Shown: one piece after another, positions 24,698-35,338 of the stretch
Position numbering within the stretch: the stretch's first letter is position 1
How the letters are laid out: each line of letters starts with the position of its first letter
Assembly (NCBI GenBank): GCA_003024175.1
Contig: MDYQ01000015.1
Span: 62,001 to 126,000 of the forward strand
Length of the DNA: 64,000 nt
From: Planoprotostelium fungivorum
Lineage: Eukaryota > Evosea > Variosea > Cavosteliida > Cavosteliaceae
Reading direction: 5' to 3'
The notes under the pieces: model-generated
The model's input: only the letters and a program-made list of their open reading frames with translations
The model's database searches: none
What the model was told of the DNA's origin: nothing
Made by a program: the position numbers and the translations under genes

Positions 24698-25504
24698 GCC
24701 CTCTGTTGCTCTCAAAGAAATGGACCTCCGTCTACAACGCACAGCAAATGATCGGCTTTGCAGTGAAATGGGGGAAGGTCTAGACATCGATTACTCAATC
24801 GTGATATCTTGATGATAAAAAAACTTTTCTATAAAAGAAAGTTGAGGAAGACCTCGCTGCACACACCATTCCATCACCTATCGACCTCAGTGCACCGATG
24901 GACACGATGTCACCTCGATGGAGCTGGCCTCCAGGGCTGATTCACAAGTACGATATTTCATACCTAACACCATGCTCTTCGATGATCGGCCGGAAGCTTC
25001 AACGTCAATTCTGCTTTGGGAAGTCCACTCGAGGAAGCGGGATGCTGAGGATGCGGTGACGAGGCGAGAGTTGATCGTCGTTCCATCCCAGCAACTCGAT
25101 GACGTCCAGCCGATCCCTCCGTTAGGCTGCCTTCTCTTCAATCACTATGGGCTCTCTGACATTAGACGTCCACCACTTTATGGTGTCCTCGTTCTTCACT
25201 GACAACTGTTCTCTATATGTCACAAAAATGCGAATGCACAGTCCGAAAATTAAATTAATCTCACATTCCTGACATTTATTTTTTCATGCACGGAGGATGA
25301 GCTGTTTCTTCATAGATACATCTGCGAGACGAAGTGCACCTCCAAATGGCCATTCCCTGAGAAAGACCATGCGATATTCTGTGGACATTTTTGAAGTTTC
25401 GATGAAAATCTTTCAAATTCTGACGGCGGCATAAAACCCCTTCGAAGCGACATGCGAGAGAGAGCCCACGGCATTTAAGAACATGAACCCTCGACATCTA
25501 TTAG
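24698..25504. other. Divergent intergenic region
   Basis: The region lies between the start of the permease (minus) and the RCC1-phosphatase gene (plus). Open frames exist at 24887-25141 (minus) and 24918-25202 (plus), which overlap antisense. Neither shows a domain, signal peptide or splice support. One of them could be a small unknown gene; otherwise this is promoter sequence for both neighbours. Confidence 0.45.
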
Positions 25505-28500
25505 ATGGACAAGGAGTGGAAGTCATCTCGTGGGGAAAGAATCATCAAAAAGGTAGGCGAATCGTAGACATCGGCTCACACATCACTCTCGACGAACACT
25601 AGAACGTCTCTGTGGATGACGGATCTACAGTTAAACTTGGAAGGTCCATCAAGAAAAATGGCAAAAAGAAGCCCAAATCGATTAAACCTCTCACGGGGAC
25701 GGGACCGGTCAGTGTAATCGTTGGAGAGTACCATTCCTTCGTCATCACCAATGAAGGTAATTCAACATTCATATGGTATCTTCATATGTCTGACGGATGT
25801 GTCTCAGGCAGAGACATATACAGTTGGGGCTCAGGAAACAAAGGACAGTTGGGCAGAGGAGATACGAACGACCAACCCGTCCCCAGGCTAGTCAGTGGTC
25901 TGAGAGATAGAAGGATCGTCAAGCTCTCCTGTGGAGCGGAACACACGTTGGCACTCTCCTCCGACGGTTTTGCCTATTCTTTCGGTGAATCATTCATCTG
26001 TCGCATCGTCATCCATCGCGATGTAATCTTTAGACGATGGCCATTGATAGAACAAGTCAATAGAACGATATTTTATGTTGATAATAGAGACATCACGATA
26101 TGCACATGATGAATCTGCCCATGCGTTCGAAAATTCCGCTCTCTTTACGAAAACTCATCGACTTTTCACAGGCTCCAATTCGAAAGGACAACTGGGTACA
26201 GGAGGAAACCAACAATTCTCTTGTGTTCCCGAGCTAATCAAAGGACGTTGGGGCGATCAGCGCATCATCAACATCGCCTGCGGTCTCCTCATCTCTTCGG
26301 CCATCACCGAAGAGGGAGAAGTCTACGAATGGTGCGAGAATTTTCTCGGAATTTTCTCACCCCACCAGGGGTGATCACTCGACGGGGCTACTGGGTAACG
26401 GTCACGTGACTCAAGATTTCTACGTTCCAATGAAATCTACGCATTTTACAAACAATCCGATCAAGCAGATGGAGTATGGAATGTCACACTACATCGCTTT
26501 GGCAAACAACGGTTTGCTCTACGCATTCGGAGACAACAAGTGAGAAATCTACTGGAAATTTCGAGATTGACGAAGAAGGTACGGGCAATTGGGGATCACG
26601 AATAGTGCCGGGCTCGTTGTAGAGGACCAGGCGGAGTTGGTTCAATCTCTCAAGGGTGTCACACAGATCGCCGCAGGCCACTACCACAGGTGAATTTCAA
26701 TGAAAATGATCGGCCGTATCTGAAAGCGTAGCGTGGTGTTGTGTGACGACGGCTCCATCTTTTGCTTCGGCTCCAACAGTGAAGGACAGGTGAGAAAACT
26801 CGCAGAGAACTGTCAGAGATGTGACGCGGACAGTTGGGCATGGGCGATAAGAAGAATCGAGCCGCCCCTACCAAAGTCAGATTCCCAGCGTCACTCCTCC
26901 ACGATAAATTGATATCGATATCTGCGGGAGCCGAGGTGATCCATCTACAACGATGTAGATTGACATTCGACAGCACACAGTATGCCTGACGCAGTCTGGG
27001 AGGGTCTTTGCTTGGGGGAAGAACAACAAACACCAGATCTCGACTTCACACAAGAGAGACATCGCAGAGCCTGTCCTCGTTTCTGGACTGAGACATCAAT
27101 TGGTCAGACAGGTATGTGTACACATTCATCTCTTCACCTTTTATCTCTTGAAAAAGAAGGAGAAAAAGAGATTTCATCATACACGCGACACCGTTGTAGA
27201 CGGATGATGACGTGATCAGGTTGCCGCAGGAGGTCATAGCTCTGCCGTGATCACCGGTAGAATGAGTAAGACAGATAAGCCAGTCACGGAACAGCAACAA
27301 CTCCACTTTTGTTATCACGCCATCACCATAGCCATAGGCACATTCAACATCAACGGACAGAAGGAATCTCTATCTGAGAGGGTGATTCATCTCTACTCGA
27401 TGTCGTTTCGTCTCGTTGTAGAGTGACACACGGCTGATTGTAGACGAACGAAATGATCGAAATGATCTGACTCACATTGCAGGTGCTGGAAGAATGGTTG
27501 ATGGGATACAATCATCCGGACATCATTGTCGTAGGGTGAGTCTACAACTCGCCATTTCCCCAATTCTCCACGAGATCTCCCTTTCCCTGACCTTCCCACA
27601 GTATCACGGAGCTGGTGAAATTATCCGGCAGAGAAGTCGCGAAAGATTTAGTTGAAATCGAGAGTCACGATATGCGGCTCTACTTCGAGACGCAATTCAG
27701 CAACGTTCTGTCACGTCACGTGACCGAGGAAGACGAAGGACCGTACGTACAGGTACGTACAGATCTATGTGTAGATCTGACGTTCGATAGATCTTCAGCA
27801 AGAGTCTGGTGGGTACGATGTTGGCGATTTACGCCAGGAAGAGCATCAAAGGACAGATATCTGATCTGGCCTCCGATCAAGCTCGCGTGGGAATCATGGG
27901 AAAGATGGTACGTATTACGTACTATCCGAGAAATCTCGCGGAAATTTCGGACTCACCGTGTGCAGGCCAACAAGGGGGCTGTATCGGCCCGATTCAATTT
28001 GTACGAGACCCAATTGGTCTTTGTGGCTTCTCATTTGGCTGCCGGGCAATCAAAAGTAGAGAAGAGAAATCTGGACTATCAGATGGTGAAAATGTTTGTT
28101 GGAAGAGGATGTTGACACGTTGTAGATTGCATCGAAGATACGATTCAACGTACGTAACACCGAGTTGACCATATTCGATCACGAGTGAGTCAATGTTCTT
28201 TCTCCACTCTCATCATCTCTCTCTTCACACATCGTTCTGCTCTTTTTCTCTTCACATTCGTTTACATTGCTCCATTTTATCTTTCTTCTCCTTCTCTTTT
28301 GATGGTAACGAAATGTGTAGGAACATCTTTTGGTGTGGAGATCTCAATTATCGTCTGACTGGTATCTCAAAAGAAGCCGCCATCGCTGCCATCGCCAAGG
28401 GAGGTCTCGAAGACCTGTGGGCCCACGATCAGGTACCACCCATCTACACCGTTGTAGATCGTCGATTCTCAACGAAACCTCAGCTCCTCATCGAGACCCA

Positions 28501-30874
28501 AGCGAAGCGCATTTTCCACGATTTCAACGAGGGAAAACTGACTTTCCCGCCAACGTACAAGTATGACGTGGGAACAAAGATCTACGACACGTCAGAGAAG
28601 GAGAGGGTACCCTCTTGGTGTGATCGCATCTTGTGGAGGGGTGATTTTCTCATGCAACTGGATTATTCGAGGCACGAGATCTACACTTCGGATCACGTGC
28701 CTGTGTCCGGGTTGTTCAGGGTGGTCATCACGAGAGTTCGGACGGCTGAGGAGGTGACTTTTATTGTATTTTAATGATTTTCATCACTTTTGTGTTTCGT
28801 CTTTTCATCTTACCATCATCAAATTCCTCTATTTCGTATCTTTTCTCCACTGAAAACATCGAGTCGTTCTGTCGAGAAATCTCAATGACTCATTTCACCA
28901 GGCCGAGGCCGATTCAGATGAAGAGATCAACGGTACGAATCGAATGGATCCAAACGAGAAGAGAACACAGATCTTATTACAGTCACAACACATCATGCCC
29001 ATCTCCTCTGCCGCTCTCACCGAGAAGGAAATCTTCAAGGTCAGCTCATTCCTCTCGTCGTAGGATCTGAATTGATTCTAGATCTCCGAATTGTCGACAT
29101 CGCCCCCTCTCAGAAGCCCCGTCATCAGCCGAATGGTGAGCGTGTCGACATTCATTCGATTTTGTTCTATCTTTAACTCGTCACAGAACAACACACAGCA
29201 ATCACCCGTGACGCCACACCGTAGTCGAGGCTCATCCGCCAGCAGTCGAAACAGTGAGCGAATTAGGTCGGACTACAACCTGCCGTATTCACATCTATCA
29301 GCCGGTGAGTACGTATGGGTACGTACGGACTCTTCCTCCACCCTCACCACGTTCGCATCTTCCACCACCACAACCTCAGTGACGGTACCCGCTTACAAAT
29401 CGTACAACGAGGCCGTACAAGCCGAAGGTGAGAATAAAATGAAATAAAATGTTTTATTGACGTGATAGGTATCACGGATCCCACGCCCGTGGTGACGTCA
29501 TCGGGGGTCAAGATGTTCCACATGATTCCCGAAGATTACACGGTATTGCTTCCCAGCGGTAACTTGGCAACGGCCGCCACGTTCAACAGGGGCACCATCG
29601 ATCACGACAGTCGGGGTTCATCTACAACGAGTTGGTTGAGGCGATCTGCAGATGGAGAACCGAACGTAACTACAACTACCTCTTTTGTCCTCCCAACTGT
29701 ACCACCAAATACTCTCAGGTTTTATTCTATTTTATATTATTTTAATATTGTATCATGATCATCTCGTCCATCATCGTTACGGATGCAAACTCTCGTTGAA
29801 TCTAAAAATAGCCGATACACCGGAGAGGCCATGTTACCTTATACCACGACAAGTTCGACACATACGTTCATTACGCCCGCCGTCCCAATTTCCACCCCCG
29901 TTCCAGGAACACCCTCTCAGAAGAAAAAATGGCGCGGGAGTCTTCCCGGAAATTTCAAGATGGAGGCCGTATCTCTCCCCTCCTCTCCTCGCATCAGTCC
30001 CAAATTATTGGTCAGGTGCGACATTTTATCAATTTTCACGGAGAATTCAACGAAACCAGAGGTACACCCACCGTGAACGGAGGTATCACCACCATGGCTG
30101 AAGTCATGGGACCGTACAAATGCAAGGAGGGCCTCATATTAGCTCAGGGCGAAGAGGTAAGACATCTCACGTGATATCTCTGATGACGTCATCAGGTCCG
30201 AGTCATCTCGGTGGATGCGTTGGACGGAGTTTCATCTTGGGCAAAGGTGGAGAACAGTTTCGGGGAACAAGGTCTGATCCCGAGAACTCGCATACGCATA
30301 TTAGAGGATAAGATGACCGGGGTGAGTCGATCTACAACGAGACACGTTCTGAAGGGGACAGCCGGTCGTTGTAGATGCACAGGAGTCCATCAAGTTGAGC
30401 TCGGTGACGATCACTTCCATCGATGACCCGGACGTCATTCGTCAAGGGTATCTTCTGAAGGTATTTTATTTCATTTTATTGTATTTTACAATCATACATC
30501 ATTACATTCACCATCGCCATCAACACATCTCATCTGTTTCATCCTCTCATCTCCTTCAGCGCGGCGGCCTCCGCAAACACTGGAAGTCCAGATTCTTCAT
30601 CCTGACACCCACCGGTCTGACCTACTACCACTCCCAGCACTCTGGCAAGATTCCCCTCGGTAACATCAACCTCATCGAGGACAAGTCGGGTGTCCGTTTA
30701 GAACGTGTGGACGTGACAGACAAGACGGGGTGCTCCAAGAACGTGTTCATGATCAAGGTGTCTCATAGAAAGGAGCTCTACATTGATGCCGGGACATCAA
30801 TCGAGATGGACGCATGGATGAACGCGTTGGAGTCGATTTTGGGGCGGGAGACGGTGTTGGTTGGGTTGCCGTAG
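25505..30874 (+). CDS. RCC1 / inositol-polyphosphate 5-phosphatase / SH3 / PH protein
   Basis: One long plus-strand gene with more than 20 short exons. RCC1 repeats come first (IYSWGSGNKGQLGRGDT, LSCGAEHTLALSSDG, SNSKGQLGTGG, LLYAFGDNK, YGQLG, VFAWGKNNKHQ, VAAGGHSSAVITGRM). The 5-phosphatase domain follows directly: IGTFNINGQ, ANKGAVSARF, VASHLAAGQSKVEKRN, FWCGDLNYRL, PPTYKYD, PSWCDRILWRG and SDHVPVSGLF, which are the catalytic and Mg-binding motifs. After a Ser-rich linker comes an SH3-like segment (GPYKCKEGLILAQGEEV, then SWAKVENSFGEQGLIP) and a PH domain (GYLLK | RGGLRKHWKSRFFIL .. W near the end). The enzyme should remove the 5-phosphate from PIP2/PIP3 at membranes. RCC1 plus 5-phosphatase is known in Dictyostelium Dd5P2; the SH3-PH tail I do not know from there. 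The ATG at 25505 keeps phase 0 into exon 2; an upstream ATG at 25483 in another frame fails. Stop TAG overlaps AGAATAAACG. Confidence 0.88.
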
Positions 30875-31404
30875 AGAATAAACGTTTTTGAGAGATGAAC
30901 GGTGTAGAAATGAAGCGCAGAAGCGCAGCCGATACAGCATCACGGTAAACAAAGTTTTGTAACAATTCTGCCGTATCGCTTTTGTTCTTATCTTGCTTCT
31001 TGCTGTGCTTGGCTTCTGCCTTTCACTGTTTCGTTTCTCCTCAATGATCGAACATGCATTACCAAACGTTAAAACAGTACGAGAATGTGGCTATAAGCGT
31101 TGTTGCAATACCTCATCAACCACGTGAACAGATGGAATCACTCCACCGAATTTATAGATGGGTCCTGGTCAGCTCAAGCGTGTCGGTGGGTGACGAGCGC
31201 TTACACACATCACGTGTGGATGACATGTCCTTTCGTCATTACGGCAACAAAACTCTTCTGTTCTTGTTGTGGTGGTGAGGTGGGAGTATTGACAGTGTTG
31301 GGTAGATTCAGTTCAGAGTCCTTCGACTTGATCGAATTTCGCGCACGCCGCCCGCTGACCTCGATTCTCTTCATTTCGATCTTGTCTTTCATTTTCTAAA
31401 GAGG
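30875..31404. other. Convergent intergenic region
   Basis: The region lies between the 3' ends of the RCC1-phosphatase gene (plus) and an orphan gene (minus). Short open frames on both strands near 31050-31400 have no family features. No RNA gene or repeat stands out. Confidence 0.45.
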
Positions 31405-32024
31405 TCAGACGAGCATATGACGACCATCGATCGTCACCTGATACCAGTGATTGAAGTTTGAATAATCTTCCTTGATCACAGCGTCCATCTTATGTACATT
31501 ATCTTTGCGCTGCCGTCGAGGTCCCTCAGGGAGAGGCATGACCGGAAAGTTATTGAGGAGAGCGGTGCCTGCATCTTCATTCTCCATGTAACTCTGCTGC
31601 TCGGCCTGATTCGCTTCTTCTGATTGCACTTGTCTGAGTAATTCTAGATCCGTCGTCGGCGCCTTTGAGATCCTTCCCAGCGGTGAGCCGATGGATAAAG
31701 ACAGATGAGGGGTGGAGCTCTCCCTTTCTTGTCTCGTACCAGCACGTGTAGCCGGCCGTATTGGGATATTTGGAATGAGTGTGGGTCCTGTTGCATCCGC
31801 GTGAGCAGATCACATGATTCAATCCGTCACTCACCAGTATAATCGACTAAAGATTCCGACGTCGATGCAAATTCAGTACTTTTGCGAGAGAAAGGTTGGA
31901 AAGCAGAAGCACCACCAGCTCGGACACTGAAACTCGAACTCGATCTGCGACCAGGTTGATCACTGAGAGGAGGCAGTCGCTTCAGCGCAGCCTTTGCGGT
32001 CAGATTCGGTTCTTCTTGGCTCAT
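31405..32024 (-). CDS. Unrecognised small protein
   Basis: Two exons, 32024-31835 and 31787-31405, join in frame around a 47-nt GT-AG intron to give 190 residues. The N-terminal half is basic and Ser/Pro-rich (MSQEEPNLTAKAALKRLPPL) and likely disordered. The middle has a Glu/Gln-rich stretch (LELLRQVQSEEANQAEQQ). The last exon ends with a compact segment, DYSNFNHWYQVTIDGRHMLV. There is no signal peptide or membrane helix, and I do not recognise it. A GTG codon 12 bases upstream is in frame but the ATG is preferred. The CGTTGTAG word at about 32100 may mark a 5' UTR intron. Confidence 0.6.
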
Positions 32025-32270
32025 GTCTGTTCCCACATCACGTAACCGAAAGGCTGTTTGTTGTAATTCGGGAACAAAAAATTCGAAAAGAAAGATCCGC
32101 CGTTGTAGATCGCAAATTCAACCGTCATGATGAATTTCGGCAATAAAATAGGTCTAGATCCGATTCGGAGAATCGACAGGGTCCAAGACTAGTCGCACAG
32201 TCTGCATTCACCGCTCACAATCAGAGCGTTCATTTGGTGCACCTCATTCCAATTCAGGATGTCGACGTCG

Positions 32271-32395
32271 GAACATCAGATGACATCACCCCTTCACCCA
32301 TTCGCGAATCGTCGCTAACGACATATTTTCAAGACGTTTCAGATTGGTATGTGTCATACCACGAGGGGTTGTTGACACGCAAACTATTACTTCTC
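32271..32395 (+). promoter_or_regulatory. Conserved upstream block of esterase C
   Basis: The order and wording match the block before copy B: GAACATCAGATGACATCACC, CCTTCACCC, TTCGCGAAT, CGCTAACGACATATTTTC, AAGACGTTT and TGTCATACCACGAGG. It marks the left part of the duplicated segment that carries copy C. Confidence 0.5.
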
Positions 32396-32446
32396 ATTCT
32401 CTCCTCCGCTCGATCGGATCACCTCATACAGCATCTTCGAACAGAG

Positions 32447-35050
32447 ATGATGAGAGGTCTTCTATTTCTCGCTCTCGTATTGTCCGCCTGGGGCGCTCTG
32501 TTGCAGCCAGGCTATACAAGCAATATGATCTTGCAGCGCGCTCCTCAGCAGGCCATCTTGGCGGGTAATGGACTGACCGCTGGTGCTGCCATCATTGTCT
32601 ACTTTAACGGACGAAATGGAACCGCTACGGCGAGTACGAATGGAGCGTGGAACTACTCTCTTCCTGCAACACCTGCCGGAGGTCCTTACAAGTGAGCCAT
32701 CGCCTTATAGTGATCTCTGATCTGACTCGGATGCAGCATTACCGTCTACAGTGGCTCTTCTCAGCAGCAGCTGACCGTGAGTGGCTCTGATAAAACATTT
32801 CTCACAGATGCGAACAGAACGTCCTCTTTGGTGATGTCATCTTGTGTTCTGGACAGAGCAACATGGTCTTCACCATGTCTCAGATCTTCAGCAACGACTT
32901 TTACTTGAACGCTGCATCCAACTATTCTGACATCAGGTAGCATCGAATCATACTCAGAATAGAGAATGAAAATGTATCCAGAGTTTTGAACGGGGCCAAC
33001 GCCAATTGGCAGATGAGCAGCAGGGCTTCTCTCTCCAGCTTTTCTGCCGTGTGAGTCTACAACTGTGTCGCTCGTCACTGAATGAAAGGCAGGTGTTATC
33101 TGTCCGCTCTCAACACGTACAATACGTCTCGTATCCCCATCGGACTTCTTGAGGCAGCTGTTGGTGGTACGTACATGATCCATTTATCAAATTGAATACG
33201 ATTTTATTCATCAATCGTCGGTGCATGAATGTGACTCAGGCACTCGAATCGAACTGTGGTCGCCACCTGGAACACAGAGCAACTGCTATGGATACGATGT
33301 CCCAAGCTTTTCTTCCCTCTACAACGCTCGCATTGCGCCATTCATACCCCAGAGAATAGCTGCCGTCATTTGGTATGGCTCGTTGTAGATGGAGAAGATC
33401 TGACGAAGATGGTCAGGTACCAAGGAGAATCGAATGTGAACGGTGCTGGCGTCTACAACTGTCAGCTGGCCAATCTCGTTCGATCATGGAGAGCCAACTT
33501 TGGCTACGATGACTCTCTTCCGTGGTTCATCGTACAGTTGGCAGGCTACTCCTCTAAATATCAGGCCCTGAGTGGTCAGAGACAAGCGCAGAAGGACGTG
33601 GCAGACACGGTACCTAACGTGTCCATCTATACTGCGGCAGATCTGCGTGAGTGATGAGACGATCGTGGTGATGATCTAACGTGTTATCAGATGATAGCCT
33701 TTCCCCCACTGGTAGCATCCATCCGAGAAACAAGGAACCGATTGGACTGAGAATATCGAACGGTCTGCTCAACAAGCTCTACAACAAGAACCTCGTCTCT
33801 GCAGGTGAGATACACAGCGATGGTAGGATGTAGAATAACAGAGGACAGGAGCATCATTCAACAAGGTCGAAAGTGTGCAGATCGTCGCTAATAACTCAGT
33901 GTCAGTGAACATCACACTGACTATCAGCTTCGTCGCTGATCAGACAGCACAAGGTGAATGACAATGATGTGTTGTTGAATAGACACTTATTCGGCATTTT
34001 TCAGGTTTGGCTATTCGAAAGATCAACTGCTCGGACCCTGAGATCTCTGCATACTGCAGCAACCTCTTTGAGATCTCTGTACAGATCGCTGGGGCTGCAG
34101 CTGTGCCCACAAAGTGGATCGCAGTGCAGCAGTACTCGCTGCAGAACGGCATGCTTGTGCTGTCCACTGTCATTCCTGTCAACTCTTCTTACACTGGTTG
34201 GAGGTGCGTTGTCTTCTCACTCTGGCCTGAGATTGACACATGCAGATATGCATGGGAAGACATACCGCCCATGGTGTTGTACAACGCAGCCAACTATCCC
34301 ACGTGCCATATCAGAGTCAAGCACCTTCTCTCTTTCCATCTGATGGCTATTACACCATCGAACACCTCATTTATGGATATGGGTGAGATGTCGATCACGA
34401 AGATGAACAACACTGAATGTGACGTCAGCATCGGCTATCGAAACGGATCCGTCGTACAAGGAGTGCAGTTGAGTGTTGTCCCACGGATCAATCCCGTGTG
34501 GCTGTTTCAGTCTGACAGCGACCACTTTGGCAGCCTCAGACACAACGTGAGATGCTTATTCAGATGATGGCGAGTGACATCTGACGTGTACAGTCTACCG
34601 GATTGTATCTGACGACAAGCAACGTCAACTGCTCGTTGGTCTCCCTGGAACCCAAGAGCGGTCAGAACAATCAGAGGTTCGTTAGTTCTCCATCGTTGCC
34701 ATCATCATCTCGGATCTCATCTGAATCACATGCAGATGGTTCATGATCAACACCGGATTAGACGATCTGAGATACTCCATCTACAACACGGTCTGTGGCT
34801 GGAAGGTTCTCAACAATGACTGCAACCCCGCGATGAACATCACTCTCACGGATGATGCCCTCGGTAGTTGTAGTATTTGGTCGCTCAACTTCATCGCTCC
34901 CGGACCTCCTTCTACTACCACTAGCCGTTCGACTACCCTGCAGACTACCACACAGAGCACCAATTCAGACAACGTCCCAGCGGAGGTCGTCTCTTGTCCT
35001 CCTCTGCCATCGTTGTCTGTGTCGCTCTGTTCGCGTCACTGTTCGTTTAG
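32447..35050 (+). pseudogene. Sialate O-acetylesterase-like copy C, probably decayed
   Basis: Closest in sequence to copy B, including its promoter and downstream flank, but it keeps the LYNKNLVSAG segment and intron that B lost. The signal peptide and hydrolase blocks (SGQSNMVF, YQGESNVNGAG, IHPRNKEPIGLR) are intact. Two changes break the 3' part. At about 34302 one C is missing in CCCACG-TGCCATATC (A and B read CCCACGCT), which shifts the frame after ANYPT. At about 34975 some 20 bases are missing between GACAACGT and CCCAGCGGAGG, which throws the anchor tail out of frame. Without an unseen compensating splice the protein would end early and lack the anchor. Either it is a young pseudogene, or an assembly error affects the first site; two independent breaks favour decay. 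Confidence 0.75.
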
Positions 35051-35097
35051 AACAATAAACGGGACGAAAAGCTTTCGTTTCCTTTTCAAAAAAGACG

Positions 35098-35310
35098 TCA
35101 CGGGAATCTCGAGAATGTACAACGAGCCATCACTTCCTTTATTTCGAGTCCTAGAGCCTTCTGACGTAAATGTGAATATTCTGAATGTTTGCATATTGGA
35201 CCGACGTGATTGGATCGAACAGATCTCATACCACTCGAATTGAGGAAAAAGTAGGGGCCCGTGTTGCAGATTGTTGGAAGATGGAGCACACGGAGAGGCG
35301 CACAGGTAGT
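35098..35310 (-). pseudogene. Duplicated 3' tail of an LRR kinase gene
   Basis: The stretch matches the 3' end of the LRR kinase that sits directly after esterase B (13320-13550). Shared pieces are GACGTCACGGGAAT.TCGAGA, TCCTAGAG.CTTCTGACGTA, GCATATTGGACCGA and GATCGAACAGATCTCAT, then a stretch corresponding to the exon that encodes CWKTEHTERP. Similarity ends near 35310. It has no kinase core and no start, so it is a truncated passenger of the segmental duplication that carried copy C. Confidence 0.8.
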
Positions 35311-35338
35311 CCATTCAAAAGATTTCAATCCGTTTTAT

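Noticed and set aside
24887-25202. Overlapping frames on both strands in the divergent promoter region
   Set aside because: Neither shows a domain, signal peptide or consistent splice sites; chance openness is likely at this GC content.
25483-25551. Upstream ATG giving VEVISWGKNHQK, which resembles an RCC1 blade
   Set aside because: In this frame every available splice leads to a stop in exon 2; the ATG at 25505 joins in phase. The likeness is probably chance, though an unseen exon cannot be excluded.
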